Assembly: GCF_910596095.1 (NCBI RefSeq)
Contig: NC_056552.1
Location: 18,672,611 to 18,736,610, forward strand
DNA: 64,000 nucleotides
Reading direction: 5' to 3'
Origin: Thunnus maccoyii
Taxonomy: Eukaryota > Chordata > Actinopteri > Scombriformes > Scombridae
The number at the start of each line of letters is the position of its first letter. Position 1 is the stretch's first letter. This document shows positions 51,601 through 64,000 of the stretch, piece by piece. The notes beneath the pieces were generated by a model. The model had not been told where the DNA came from. It saw nothing but the letters and a program-made list of their open reading frames with translations, and ran no database searches. The position numbers and the translations under genes are program-made.

Positions 51601-53922
51601 TGGACAAGAATTATATTAAATATGCGGGACATTTTCAGTGTGATCACAAAGGATTTAAACATGACAACCCACCAGGATACTATTACTATGAATCAGCATA
51701 ATAAGTTCATCATTTTCTATAATGAGGACATACCACCACAATTTTTTAGTTACTTTTGCTACGCTCAGGATTGTTGGAAATCCATAGGGAATACTTTTTG
51801 CAATAGTGATAACAGCATTGTGTCAAGTGATTTAAAAGACTTTACTTCCCACTGGCTCGACAGTCCCGACACTGACAACTCAAAGGAATATCAGAGTGAA
51901 ACGGCTGTCAGAGACAATTTAAATACATGCAAACTTAAAAGTCTTTTGAAATCCTGTCAAAACTACAACCATCCAGGGAAATCATCAGGGATGAAGAGGA
52001 ATATAATAAAGAAGAAGACTGTGTCCTTCGTGGAGGATGTTGTGGTCTACCTGTTTGATCAGGTACTGTTCCTCTGTTGTACATGTATACTGTAGCTTGG
52101 GTAGGCTGTACGTTTTTTTGGTGCAATATTTAATTAATATTTCATTGATATTATTTCATTGATTGTCATTTTACTAATCCACTAAGGCCAAGAACTTTTA
52201 TTCTAACTTTTATTCTCAGGAGAGTCCCACCCTGGAGCTGCACTCAGAGACCTGCACATCTCTGCCAGACAACCTGCCGGATGTCACATTAGAGGACAGT
52301 GGTAATATATTGAAGTACCACAATAGTGGTTTTGCATGTTTTACATCCTTAGCTATAAATTCTGTGTACTTAAAATTACTGCCAACCATTTTGCAGTAGT
52401 GAAATGTAACTAAATACGTTTACTCAAATAATGCACTTAATGGTCCAATGGGATTTAGTGTCATCTAGTGGAATGAACTTGGCAGAAATGCAATATAATA
52501 TTCATAAGTATGTTTTAATTAGTATATAATCCCATGAAAATAAGAATCAATGTGTTTTCGTTACCTTAGAATGAACCCATTATATCTACATAGGGAGCAG
52601 GTCCCCTTGTAAGGAGGCTGCCATGTTGCACCGCCATGTTTCTACAGTAGCCCAGAATGGACAAACCAAACACTGGCTCTAGAGAGGGCCTTTCATGTTT
52701 TCTGTGAGTTTCATGGCCACCGTAGGTTCCCCTACACACTTGACAGGGGAGGGGTATTCAGTTTGTTGCAATCTGCAACCTCACCTCTAGACACTACTAA
52801 ATCCTACACACTGCACCTTTAAATACAAAATACTATCTCATACCTCCTCATATTACTACACTAAAATTCAGAGGGAAATGTTGCACTTTTTACTCCACTA
52901 CATTTATTTGGCATTATAAATTAAAATTTCACAAACAAAACATATGAAGAGCTTATAAAATATCGTGGATCATTATTGATTAAAGTACACAACAGTATAT
53001 AAAATACCTAAAATAAAAGTAAAATACTGCTTAAACATTAATGCATCACTAATAATAATCTAATGATATAATACTCAAAGTGATCATTTTTCTGCATTGA
53101 CTGTACTTTCACTTTTGATACTTTAAAGATGTTTTACTTATAACACTTTTACTTACTGTAAGTGACATTTTCAGCGCTTGACTTTTATTTGTAATGTATT
53201 TGAGTATGAGTATTTTTACAGCGTATTTTTACTTACGCAAAGGATCAGACTATATAACTTAAATGTTTAATGCTTGTGTCAGTATATTGTACTAAAATGA
53301 AGGTCTTTCCTTCAGAATTTGATGTACTTCTGGGTGAAACAAGATGTTGGAACAACATGTCAGTAGGGATTATTCAAAGCATTAAGAGTTGTTTAAAAGG
53401 GAACCAGTTTTGAAAACTGATGGTATAATTGGTTGGAAATATTTATTTTACCCACTGGTTCAACTTGTCTAATTATATATTTATATTCATGTTTCCATTT
53501 ATTGATAATATTTTGACACTGAAGCTTAGCTGTCAATGTGGAAAAGCCATCTTACTTTTGACATGAACTACTTCAAACTGAGGCCACTGACAATGTAACA
53601 AGACCAGGGCAGGACACTACAAGGGTTAGCAAAGTTTAATGTTTGTAAGTCCAGCTAAACCAGATGCTGCAGGCTATTCGCAGTTCATTGTCACTCATTG
53701 TGTGTTCGTTTGGTTTTGCCTGCAGGCTTGGAGTGGGAGGACGATTTCTCTGCTTTGGAGAAGAACTGCCAGTTTCAGTGTGTCAGACGCTCAGTATCTC
53801 AGAGCTACACCCTTTCCCTGCCAACGCAGAGCTGGACGTCTATGTCTGAGCCAGAGCCTTTCTTTCTGTCCCAAACCTGCCTGTACCTCACCCATGTCAC
53901 TGAGTCTGACCTTGAGCTGTGA
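48175..53922 (+). CDS. lmtk2: LMTK2-type tail protein without a recognisable kinase domain (5 exons, 374 aa)
   Basis: Exons 48175-48199, 48347-48431, 51327-52062, 52220-52301 and 53726-53922 join in phase with good splice signals (1125 nt). The C-terminal third is clearly the lemur tyrosine kinase tail: LKSLLKSC, then KKKTVSFVEDVVVYLFDQES (human LMTK2/LMTK1: RSLLK; [20 protein letters not shown]), then GLEWEDDFS and LTHVTESDLEL (human GFEWDDDFS; LTHLTDSDIE). KTVSF fits the RVxF PP1-docking motif. Position between the parvalbumin/oncomodulin cluster and bhlha15, on the same strand, is that of human LMTK2 (about 1500 aa). No signal peptide, membrane span or kinase motif was found. The N-terminus MSGARRMQELKYFRGGATL is unrecognised, and the first half of exon 3 is low-complexity and may hide an intron. 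Could be a decayed whole-genome-duplication copy or a short functional gene. Confidence 0.55.
48643..48690. repeat. (GT)n microsatellite
   Basis: GT dinucleotides with one TTTT interruption, grading into GA, in the second intron of the LMTK2-type gene. Confidence 0.9.
49845..50445. repeat. Suspected interspersed repeat
   Basis: A segment with phrases I associate with a recurring fish element (GGCGCTTTCGGACTGGAGGA, GTTCTAAGAACTGTTGGAGG, CCCCAGAACTGTTTGGTCCA). The parts GTTCTTAG and CTAAGAAC occur in both orientations. It has no coding potential. Borders and family are uncertain. Confidence 0.35.
50662..51199. mobile_element. MITE-like element with AAAGGATAA / TTATCCTTT ends
   Basis: Left end TTAAAGGATAATTCTGGTTT; right end GGATTTATCCTTTT. 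The short inverted ends resemble those of the foldback element at 39930-40575. The interior is noncoding. It ends 128 bases before the large exon of the LMTK2-type gene. Confidence 0.55.
52394..53260. mobile_element. hAT-type MITE (GTAGTGAAATGTAACTAA...), interrupted by a nested element
   Basis: Shares with the copy at 55935-56452 the blocks GTTTACTCAAATAATG, ACTCCACTACATTTATT, CATATGAA-AG-TTATAAAATAT and ACTTTTATTTGTAAT, in order. It is split by the element at 52437-52822. It lies in the last intron of the LMTK2-type gene. Confidence 0.7.
52437..52822. mobile_element. TTAA-flanked MITE nested in the hAT-type copy
   Basis: Starts at TTAA with GGATTTAGTGTCATCTAGTG and ends ACTACTAAATCCTACACACT then GCACCTTTAA. 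The inverted ends (GGATTTAGT / ACTAAATCC) and TTAA duplication fit a piggyBac-type MITE; I recognise the whole as a very common percomorph repeat. Its interior block CCGCCATGTTTCTACAGTAG is typical of that family. Confidence 0.75.
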
Positions 53923-54669
53923 GATAAAGGGTTAGTGGCACACACATACACACATATTGAGCTGTAGTTGCTTCTTTTTATGACTCAGTGGCGGTCAAAT
54001 GGAGCCTTTCTATCACATCGTCTGCCTTCAGCCAAAGGCCATTTCGCTGTGACCATGGCCTAGTGTGACATCCACACTTGTTTTCCTTTCAGACAGCCAG
54101 CCTTGGCCTAATGGAAAAACTGACTAATCATCCAGATCTCATCCTCTTCACCTCTAACTCATCTCCCCACCTCCCTCCTCTTTTATGATGAGTCAGGGAT
54201 GATTTTAATGGCTGTTTTCCTCTCTGCTCCAAATGGATTCAAAGCACCTGCCGTTCATGACATCACAGCCTTGCAGGGCTGTGCGACAGTGCATTCAGCG
54301 TTCACAGTTGTTGGTATGACATGATCACTGACTGCGATGTGATTAAACAGTCAGTTGCATAAGAGCACTGGTACCTTTCCAGCTGCAAACCGTTTTGGAA
54401 GCTGCTGTTAATGCAAGGTTGTGTCCTTGGACCTGAGCTGTGAAATGACATACATTTACATTGGTATAATAAATTATTTGTGTCTGAAATCCCATTTTAT
54501 CTTAAAAATGATGTAACACATTCCAGATTCATTGTGGTTTCAAGATACAAAAAGTATATGTTGTTTATACAGTTTGTTTTGCTCAAACAGAGCATGCTTG
54601 TGGAGGCCCTGTTTGCTTGCCTCATTACTGAAGTGTATTCAGCTCTGAATTTATCAGCGGCTGTGGCTA

Positions 54670-54675
54670 AATAAA
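54670..54675 (+). terminator. Candidate poly(A) signal of the LMTK2-type gene
   Basis: AATAAA 748 bases past the stop codon; an earlier copy at 54468-54473 would give a 546-base 3'UTR. Confidence 0.4.
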
Positions 54676-54817
54676 CAGTGTAAGCCTTAGGGCCAATGGA
54701 GGCAGAAACTGAACAAACTAAAAGTAATAGATAATGTTTCCACAGAGCCAGCATCAGCGAGGTTTGGTTGATTAGATACAGTGTACCTGAGGAGGAAAGG
54801 AAACCTGGCAGGACCAG

Positions 54818-54880
54818 ACACACACACACGCACACACAAACACACACATACACAAACACACACACAGACACAGACACACG
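54818..54880. repeat. (CA)n microsatellite, imperfect
   Basis: CA dinucleotides broken by CG, CAAA, CATA and CAGA interruptions. Confidence 0.9.
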
Positions 54881-55934
54881 TGTAAGCTGTTCAAGGACAC
54901 CAAAACCACTGGCAGTGCAGCTAAAAGTGTTTTCTACTAAGAGCTGGGAGCGTCACACCTGTACATTACTGTTGTTGTTATGTGGTCAGTGCTGCTAAAA
55001 GCCATATAGTGAAATTAAATCAGTAATAACTGAACCATAAAGTTTGTGTTTGTGCCAAAGTATTTTCCCAAATTTGCTGTTAAATTTACTGTTAACTTAC
55101 GGTACAGTAAAACAGTAAAATGTGTTTGAATGTTGCTATAAGCTTAAGAGTAGGTGTGTTCAACATGGATACACGTGGGTGAGGGTTGGGGTTTGGGGGT
55201 AATACATGCAACAATGGTTCCCAGCAGCCCCCAGGTCAAACAGACAGTGGGATTACTGCAAGATCACACGTCGATGTGAGGAGGGGGTGTGATGGTGATT
55301 ATTCAAATAAGGTTAATTATGTTATTTATGTTCTGTCTTGTTTATTTAGTATCTTTGTTTAGTTCTACTGTAGTTTCAGGGCATTCAGAAACCTACTGGA
55401 TCCCAGTCTTTCACTGCAGGATTTGTCCGGTAGAAAGTAAATAATGTGACAGTTTAAATGAGATATGATTCTGTACATTCAGGGGCAGCCTTGAGGACTG
55501 TATTCAAATGAAGCAGTAGAGGATGATAAGCCACAAACTATATTAACTGCTTGGATGACAAACTAAAATGCAGTGTTCAATGTCCTTTACATATTCTTTT
55601 AACTAACTCACTTAACTTCTAGTGTTTAGTAGAGACATACTACTATTGTGTAGTACAGAGATACACTAAATTAAGCAACAAATGGTCAAACATTTACAAA
55701 CATTTGTTCAAAAACTCCAGTATTGACCAATATTGCTTTTGCTATTTTATTATTGAATATTGGATAGTGACTAGTTGTGTCATCTGCAACCAATAGGATA
55801 ATCTTTGACAAATAATGTATTTTAAAAGAACAAAACAAACAAACAAACAAACAAAATCAGCAATAACATTTTATTTCCTTATTTTATTTTAAAGAGTTGC
55901 AAATCACATAAAATAATGTTAAATATAGTGGCAT

Positions 55935-56452
55935 CAGTGGTGGAAAGTCACTCAGTACATTTACTCAAATAATGTAGGCCTACTTAAGTACAGTTTTGAG
56001 GTACTTGTACTTCACCTGTATTTCCATTTCATGCTACTTTATACTTCTACTCCACTACATTTCAGGGGTAAATACTGTACCTGTTACTCAACTACATTTA
56101 TTAAAATTTTACATACCAAACATATGAACAGTTTATAAAATATGATGCATTGTTATAGCTTAAACTACAAACATATATAAAGCAGCTAAAATTAACCACA
56201 ACTACATCATTAAAGTACTGCTTACATGTTAATGCATCAATGATAATGATGCATTAACATCATTATCATGATTTATATATGTATATATATACGATGCATA
56301 ATTACTTTTTATACTTGGCATTCTGTTGCCAACTCTTACTTTTACACTGTTTTTTTAAATTCAGGACTTTTATTTGTAATGGAGTATTTTTTATAGTGTA
56401 GTACTCCTACTTTTTCCTAAACTAAGTAAATCAACTGAATATTTGCTCCACC
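55935..56452. mobile_element. hAT-type MITE (CAGTGGTGGAAAGTCACTCA ... TTTGCTCCACC)
   Basis: Left end CAGTGGTGGAAAGTCACTCA, followed by GTACATTTACTCAAATAATG and GAGGTACTTGTACTTCACCT; the right end finishes with TGCTCCACC, an imperfect inverse of the left end. This is one of the most abundant percomorph short DNA elements. No coding content. It also contains a local palindrome at about 56229-56260 (AATGCATCAATGATAATGAT against its inverse). Confidence 0.8.
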
Positions 56453-57688
56453 GGAACTTTTGTCTCCCCCTTTGGCCAGTGAGAGTAATTACACAAACAA
56501 TGTTGACGTCATTGCGGCAAACCCCCAACGCTTTTTACGTGAGCTGGTCCCCGCCCTGGCGACGTGATGCGGTTGGGGCACACTGAAGACCGCCTGCCAC
56601 AGTCGCAAACCAATCATTGCTGGTTGACGTAAAACACATTACTACTGGTGCGCCAGTGCAGGAAAGTCACCACAGACATCTGATTTAAAAACTCCAGTAC
56701 ACTGCGATATTCAGACAGATTTACCTGGCGGTGATAGGCTTAATCAACATTGCGTGAACTCATTTGGCTTGAATCTAACAGACGTTCATTTATATGCAAA
56801 AATTCCGCACTCCAGCTTTAAGTGTCTCAAAATTAGCTCCACCTGCAGCTACTTTCATAGAGCTACCATGCTAGCAAGTGGTACTTTGAGCTAAATGTTA
56901 ACGTAACAGTAACATTACAACTATATTTTTCTATAAAGTTTTACAAATTGAAAACACGTCTTACATCTTTAAAAGCTTCCCAAACAGCAAGCAAAACTGA
57001 AGTATTCAATAGTGTCTCACGTGTGGGGGAAAAATGGCTAATCTGATTTAACCATTTGCATATTAAGATACTGTAGGGTTAAACACAAAGTACAGCTGAG
57101 CCAAGTAATAAACTAAAGTATTGGATAAACAGAAATTTTGAACAAAACAACCTCTGGTGACGATGAATGTCCGTACCAACTTTAAGTCCATCCAATAGAT
57201 GAAGAGATATTTAAATAAAAACCTAAAATGTAAACCTGATGGCTGTGCCTTGAACCCATTTCTGATTAGCTGGTATAAAACACATTATAGTTAGTTGTAG
57301 TTAAACCACATTTATTTTCTCATCTTCTTTTCTATTGTATATCCAATTTTGCACAAACCCTGTAAGCGCAGTGCTGTAATTGGCACATTTCAACAACAAG
57401 GCAATTCAAAGTGGTTTACATAAAACACAAAAGGCATCAAGACAAAATGGAAAAGAAACACAATACATTGTAAAATAGGACACATTGACATACAGTTTTT
57501 AAAAAAAAAAGTTAAATAGAAAATAAAAATAAGCTAAAATAGAACAAAACAGGAGAAACAAGGTTAAAGGGCAGTGTGAGGTATGACTCAGAAGCTCCAA
57601 AATAATTAGGCTGTAATATTTGTATTGCAGTGACATTAACAGGCTGTTGGGATGTTTGGGCAGAGCAGGGCTGAAGCCGGAGAGAGTG

Positions 57689-57770
57689 GGCTGGCTCTCT
57701 GATTGGTTGAATGGCGCGCTGGAAGGAGTAGGCTGGCTCTCTGATTGGCTGAGCAGCGCGACGTGTACAT
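57689..57770 (+). promoter_or_regulatory. bhlha15: bhlha15 upstream promoter: duplicated CCAAT module and ACGTG core
   Basis: An 18-base block GGCTGGCTCTCTGATTGG occurs at 57689-57706 and again at 57731-57748, a 42-base direct repeat. Each copy carries an inverted CCAAT box and is followed by a GCGCG/GCGC stretch. A GACGTG element (57760-57765) follows. MIST1 is known as an XBP1 target in mammals and XBP1 binds ACGTG-core sites, so that element is a candidate; binding is inferred. Confidence 0.5.
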
Positions 57771-57859
57771 CCTTTAGCTACAGGTGGCTCACATGTGACG
57801 GTTATCTGCGTGTGTCCGCTGCACGGCGACGCTCCGCCGCTCTGTGTGCTCTTTACTTT

Positions 57860-57945
57860 ATATTGTGGTGCTTTTAACGAGCGGCTGCATGGTGACAATT
57901 TCTCTGTAAACATTCAGGAGGAGGAGAGTTAGTTTAACTTTCAAG
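57860..57945 (+). other. bhlha15: Candidate 5' noncoding exon of bhlha15
   Basis: A strong donor (TCAAG then GTAAGA) ends an exon at 57945; the coding exon is preceded by a good acceptor (TTTTCCTCTAG) at 58700-58710. A noncoding first exon before a single coding exon is the known MIST1 structure. The 5' border is approximate. Confidence 0.55.
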
Positions 57946-58763
57946 GTAAGACTTTTCAGTCCCCTTTTTATTGCCGTTAAATCCACTTTCATGGTTAATG
58001 TGTATGTATCATTTGCTGTGGTGAATGAAGTAGACTTTTGCCTGTTTATCTATCAGTTACAACACTACCGTTGGGGTGATTAAACTTAGGAGAATAAAGA
58101 GGGGAGGGAACTCTGGTGGAGAAATACACTGACGTTTCTTTCCTCTTCATTGTGTGCACTAATCTATGTAAAACAGTTCTATCTTACAGGTTTTCATAGT
58201 AGAATATTTGATAATATGGTTTAAATAAATTTCCATCACAGCTAAAGCTCCAGTATATTTGAACATGTAATAATCACTGACTTCAGTTAATTAATTCACT
58301 AATAAATTACCTGGAGTATTTCAAGCACTGTCTGCTGGTTAAAATGAAATTAAAGAGCATTTGAGGTGAATTATCCTTCTGCTGCTGCTGAGGGCTGGCT
58401 GCTCTCTGGGGTTTTGTGAGTGTAACCTTGAAATGGGCATTATCTCAGGACCATGGGGATAAGAGAGGCGTAGATTAACAGACCAACATCATGGAGTTTT
58501 CACACTGCAAGAGGCTGATTAGATACAACAGGATGCATAGCTGTTTGAATTGGAAAGGGGTTTATTCAGTAATTGGGGATTATTGGCTGACAGTGAAAAA
58601 AAACTGTATAAAAGTACTTCAGTTGAATTTATGTTAAAAGTTCAGTGTATCTGAGAGGCATCAAGAAATGTTAAGACACATCGAACCATCTTGTGACTCT
58701 TTTCCTCTAGGCCTGTTGAAGCTGTGAGATCTGTCAGAGAGCGTGGGTGAAGGAGGCAGCAGG

Positions 58764-59315
58764 ATGAAGTCCAAAGGGAAGGCTGTGAAACCATCCAGGA
58801 GGACCTGGTCTGACCCGGAGCCAGAACTAGAACCAGACACTGAACCAGAACCCGGTTCCAGTGAGCAGGAAGGCTCTGAGGACTCTTGGAGAGGGTCGCT
58901 GAGGAGCAGGGGCGGCAAGCGACAAGGAGGAGCTGGTGGAGGCCGGCGACGCAGGCAGTACGGCTCCAGCACCAAGGAACGCAGCGTCCGCCGGCTAGAG
59001 AGCAACGAGCGGGAACGCCAGCGCATGCACAAACTCAACAACGCCTTCCAGGCACTTCGCGAGGCCATCCCACATGTCAAGACTGACAAAAAGCTGTCCA
59101 AGATTGAGACACTGACCCTGGCAAAGAACTACATCAAAGCCTTGACCACCATCATCCTGGACATGTCTGGGGCCTGCCTCCCTGCTGGCGGGGTCCCATC
59201 AGAGGCCAGCGCCGCCAAGCTACTCCAGTGCTACCAACAGCACCTGGAGGAGGAGGGAGAGGAGGGTCTGACCCAGTACCTCACCCACATGCACAGCTTC
59301 AGCCAGGCCAGCTAA
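58764..59315 (+). CDS. bhlha15: Class A bHLH transcription factor BHLHA15 / MIST1, 183 aa, single coding exon
   Basis: The protein starts [20 protein letters not shown]. An acidic Glu/Pro-rich stretch lies at 18-44, a basic Gly/Arg-rich stretch at 46-65, and the bHLH domain at about 76-130 (basic part [20 protein letters not shown], helix 2 [20 protein letters not shown]), nearly identical to mammalian MIST1. The C-terminal tail ends HMHSFSQAS, like the mammalian QIHSFREGT. MIST1 homodimers bind E-boxes and drive the secretory-cell programme in pancreatic acinar, gastric chief and plasma cells. Start chosen at 58764 because it matches the family MKTK start; a GTG seven codons upstream is not credible. 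Its place between LMTK2-type and tecpr1 matches human 7q21. The minus-strand frame at 58661-59101 is only its shadow. Confidence 0.97.
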   Translation: MKSKGKAVKPSRRTWSDPEPELEPDTEPEPGSSEQEGSEDSWRGSLRSRGGKRQGGAGGGRRRRQYGSSTKERSVRRLESNERERQRMHKLNNAFQALREAIPHVKTDKKLSKIETLTLAKNYIKALTTIILDMSGACLPAGGVPSEASAAKLLQCYQQHLEEEGEEGLTQYLTHMHSFSQAS

Positions 59316-60157
59316 CAGTGGCTGTAGGGTGATTGGAGAACAGGAGAGCCACCAGGAGGCTGGTCTCCAAGGCAGAGAGAGATGCGGGTGGACTTTTTAG
59401 GGCCAAATCTCAAATGATGTCCAGTTCCTGCAGGCACACTGCTTTGAAATCTGGTTAGAAGTGGTGTTTTCTGTAGGAGCAAGGTGCTCTTTCAGATCAC
59501 AGACCTACGACGATAAAACCAGTTGACCTTATGACACTGGCAGCCACTGATGCTTGAACATAGCATGACGCAGCTCAAGGGCTGTGAACACACTCTTCAT
59601 GCAAAGTAAGGAATTACTGGTGGATCATTCCCTTAGCAGACACAAAGACTGCAGATAAGACAGAAAAAACCAGATGGACCATGGAGAAGAGTAAAGAGAA
59701 AGAAAGGGCTAATCTTTCACCATTTCCCTATTTGTCATCTTGGTTTTGACTGGGGGAGCGGGGGGTGGGGGTGGGGGGGGACTTGTTCTCTTTTGTGTTA
59801 TCTTGTGATCTTCTTGTGTTTTTTTTTGTTAAGAAAACTGCTGAGAGTAGCCTCGAGTCATAACTGTCACATTCAGGATGAAAAGAAAGACAAGCAGCAA
59901 GCCTAAATATTGAAATGCCGAAGCAAGAGAAACGTGTTTGCTCATTTGCTCATGATGACAATCCACGACCAAGCTGAGAACACAGTTTACTTGTCTGTTT
60001 ATTCTGAAACAGGTTGTATGCCTATAGCTAGACGGCACAGATGATGTTTAAAGTGTGTGTTATTTTCCTTTTTTTTGTGTGTGTCCCTGCGTGTCTTGAG
60101 GCAGGACATTGTACTGAAAAAGATTGGAAAAGAATGAGTGAATGATGAGTTATTATC

Positions 60158-60163
60158 AATAAA
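60158..60163 (+). terminator. bhlha15: Poly(A) signal AATAAA of bhlha15
   Basis: AATAAA 843 bases past the bhlha15 stop; a GT/T-rich tract precedes it. It is the first clear signal downstream. Confidence 0.65.
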
Positions 60164-60171
60164 CACAATTA

Positions 60172-60177
60172 TTTATT
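60172..60177 (-). terminator. tecpr1: Candidate poly(A) signal AATAAA of tecpr1
   Basis: AATAAA on the minus strand, nine bases from the bhlha15 signal. I found no other AATAAA on this strand between it and the tecpr1 stop at 61853, so it is the best candidate; it would give a 3'UTR of about 1.7 kb. Confidence 0.4.
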
Positions 60178-61852
60178 GACAAGGGGTGTTATTTTGACCA
60201 TGACCATGCACAACACTTGAGAAACAACAGCACTGATGTGTTTCACACGACAGAAACACTATTTGATGATTATTCACAGATAATACAGACAGATCTCTGT
60301 ACATGTTCAACATATACAAACGCTGCATCACATTCAGACAGTGCTTTTATATATATATGTAGGTCCATTTAGCATACATTTATGCCTGAGCAGATGTAAT
60401 TTATCATTGTGTATGTGGTTCATGAGTATTTCTTAATGGAAAACTGCACTTCTTTAAATGAATTGTAATGTACAAACACTGTTCCGTCTTAATATAGTAC
60501 CATTGCAACAACCACTATACTGTATAATACTAATATCTTACAGATTTACAACAAAAATATAGTGTTTTTGATCACAGTTTTTCTCACTGCTCAGTCTTTC
60601 TACTACCATCAGTTCCAAGGAAGTAGACGGCATGCAAATGCAAATATTCTCCTGAGAAAGAGGAAGGTTCAGTTTTAGCATTTCAACCACAGGACTTTTA
60701 CAAGTAAGCCACACTTTTCCCTTATTTACAACCATTGCACATACTCCATGACAGTAACGTTAGAATGATAGTAATAACAAATTATTTTTAGAAGATAACA
60801 TCAAAATCTTTATAAAACATTAGTCAACTGTTTGTATGAGGGAGGAAGCAACCACCATAGCTTATAATCTTATAGCTGCTACACGCTGGCTCCAAAAAAA
60901 CAAAAACCACTGCAACCAAACCACTAAATTTCCTGTATTAAATACAAAGTCAAAACATTTCCTCTTTGTTTTCCTCACTCTAATTGTTGACTCCTTCTAC
61001 TGTGTCTTCTTGCACCATTAAAACAAACAAAGAAAAAGAAGTGAAGTGAAGAAGTGTCTCGGCCCATCACACTCAGCCACGGTGGTTGCTTCTCACCCAT
61101 CCAAACTCACTTTCACACAGGTTTCCCCACACTGACCAAATTTGGATTTTCTGGCTCCAAACAATGATTTGTGGAACACATTAAACCCCAATCTAGGCTT
61201 CAAAAAGTCTGGAAATATACGGGTGGCATTAGAAACCTATGGGTGACACACAGATGCTTCAGTAGTTATCAGTTTTCTTTTGTCTCTGCTCATGTTAACC
61301 TGTTGCCAGCAGGCTACAACGAAACATAGATTTTTGAAATATAAGTTTATAGTATAGTATAGTTTGTACACACAGTTTGTATACATAAAATATATTTTTA
61401 AAAACCACCCTTCAACCCCTCTACCTTTACCTTGACTTATGTGTTGTATTCTATATACAGATACCACACAAACCTACAGAAACTTTACATCCTGATGAAC
61501 AGGAGCATTAAGACCACCACAGTGATGAAAGACAGACAGCAATGGAAAAAAGACAGATATGCCCTACTGAGTAGATGAATAGGTCCCCTTAAAGATTTCA
61601 GAGATTGATCTGATTGTAGTATTTTCCAAATGTTTCCTAAAGTTTTGTTAGATTGACTAAAGTGATGTCTAAAGTTTGGAGTTGAATTATCACTGCTGCC
61701 ACTTCAATATTAAATATAAAGTTGGCTTTAAATGAACATTTTCTACAAATGTAACATGGTTTAGGATGGCTACATATGTGTCTTTATACACGGCACATTT
61801 AAAAACAACAAACAGCATGTATGCACCTTTGTGTGTGTGTTTATGTGTGAAT
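60178..61852 (-). other. tecpr1: Presumed tecpr1 3'UTR / intergenic space
   Basis: No exon or RNA gene was recognised on either strand. If the minus-strand poly(A) signal at 60172-60177 is used, the whole stretch is tecpr1 3'UTR. Confidence 0.4.
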
Positions 61853-63883
<2,031 letters not shown>

Positions 63884-64000
63884 CTGTGCAAGAGAAAAAA
63901 AAATGTTGGCAAGAGGTGCAGGTAAGGATGCTGCTGGAGTATAAGGCGTGGCAAATGACCCTGACCTTACTGTAACTGTAACCACCCCAGAACCATGTGT

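Larger units (their letters stand above)
53923..57688. other. 3'UTR of the LMTK2-type gene and intergenic region to bhlha15
   Basis: Candidate poly(A) signals for the LMTK2-type gene lie at 54468-54473 and 54670-54675. The rest holds a CA microsatellite, an AAAC run (about 55829-55853), a hAT-type MITE and, at about 57388-57450, the phrase CAACAAGGCAATTCAAAGTG known from a fish interspersed repeat. No exon was recognised. Confidence 0.5.

Noticed and set aside
57702-57765. Canonical ERSE or ERSE-II element at bhlha15
   Set aside because: CCAAT and ACGTG are present, but order and spacing do not match either consensus, so only separate sites are reported.
58661-59101. 146-codon minus-strand frame opposite bhlha15
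   Set aside because: It is the antisense shadow of the GC-rich bHLH coding exon.

Overview
The window looks like a piece of a spiny-rayed (percomorph) teleost chromosome. The genes are vertebrate genes split into many short exons with GT-AG introns. There are long CA/TG and GA microsatellites, and several short inverted-repeat DNA elements that I recognise as common in percomorph genomes. I see no bacterial, viral or LTR-type content. All calls come from reading the sequence and from memory of the families; no search was run.

Layout, left to right: (1) 368-1193, + strand, the last two exons of rsph10b (radial spoke head 10B), cut by the left edge. (2) 1518-7666, - strand, complete dlgap5 (HURP mitotic spindle protein), 18 coding exons and about 940 aa, with a promoter at 8.6-8.9 kb carrying three inverted CCAAT boxes and a CHR-like element. 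(3) 9878-17806, - strand, complete ccz1 (Mon1-Ccz1 Rab7 exchange factor), 15 coding exons and 473 aa, with 5' noncoding exons reaching 20.4 kb. (4) 22.2-36.5 kb, - strand, a tandem cluster of three parvalbumin-family genes: an oncomodulin-like gene, a classical beta-parvalbumin and a more divergent parvalbumin. All share the phase pattern of 61/133/110/26-29 nt coding exons. (5) 36.5-48.1 kb, an 11.6-kb stretch with no gene I can support but with several mobile-element copies and CTCF-like motifs. (6) 48175-53922, + strand, an LMTK2-type gene in which only the conserved C-terminal tail (PP1-docking motif plus tail block) can be recognised; I cannot find any kinase-domain exon. (7) 58764-59315, + strand, bhlha15 (MIST1), coding in one exon. 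(8) 61853-63883, - strand, the last six exons of tecpr1, running off the right edge.

The gene set matches two segments of human chromosome 7: OCM2-LMTK2-BHLHA15-TECPR1 at 7q21 and OCM-CCZ1-RSPH10B at 7p22. The fish order joins the two sets, which supports the identities. There is no operon logic. The functional links are family-level only: CCZ1 and TECPR1 both act in late endosome/autophagosome-lysosome traffic, and the parvalbumins are a duplicated Ca2+-buffer family.

The observation most worth following is the LMTK2-position gene. Five exons join in phase into a 374-codon reading frame that keeps the PP1-binding tail while the transmembrane and kinase parts appear to be gone. Secondary points are the oncomodulin start-codon exon sitting between long complementary TG and CA tracts, a cell-cycle promoter architecture at dlgap5, duplicated CCAAT modules at bhlha15, and a back-to-back poly(A) signal pair between bhlha15 and tecpr1.
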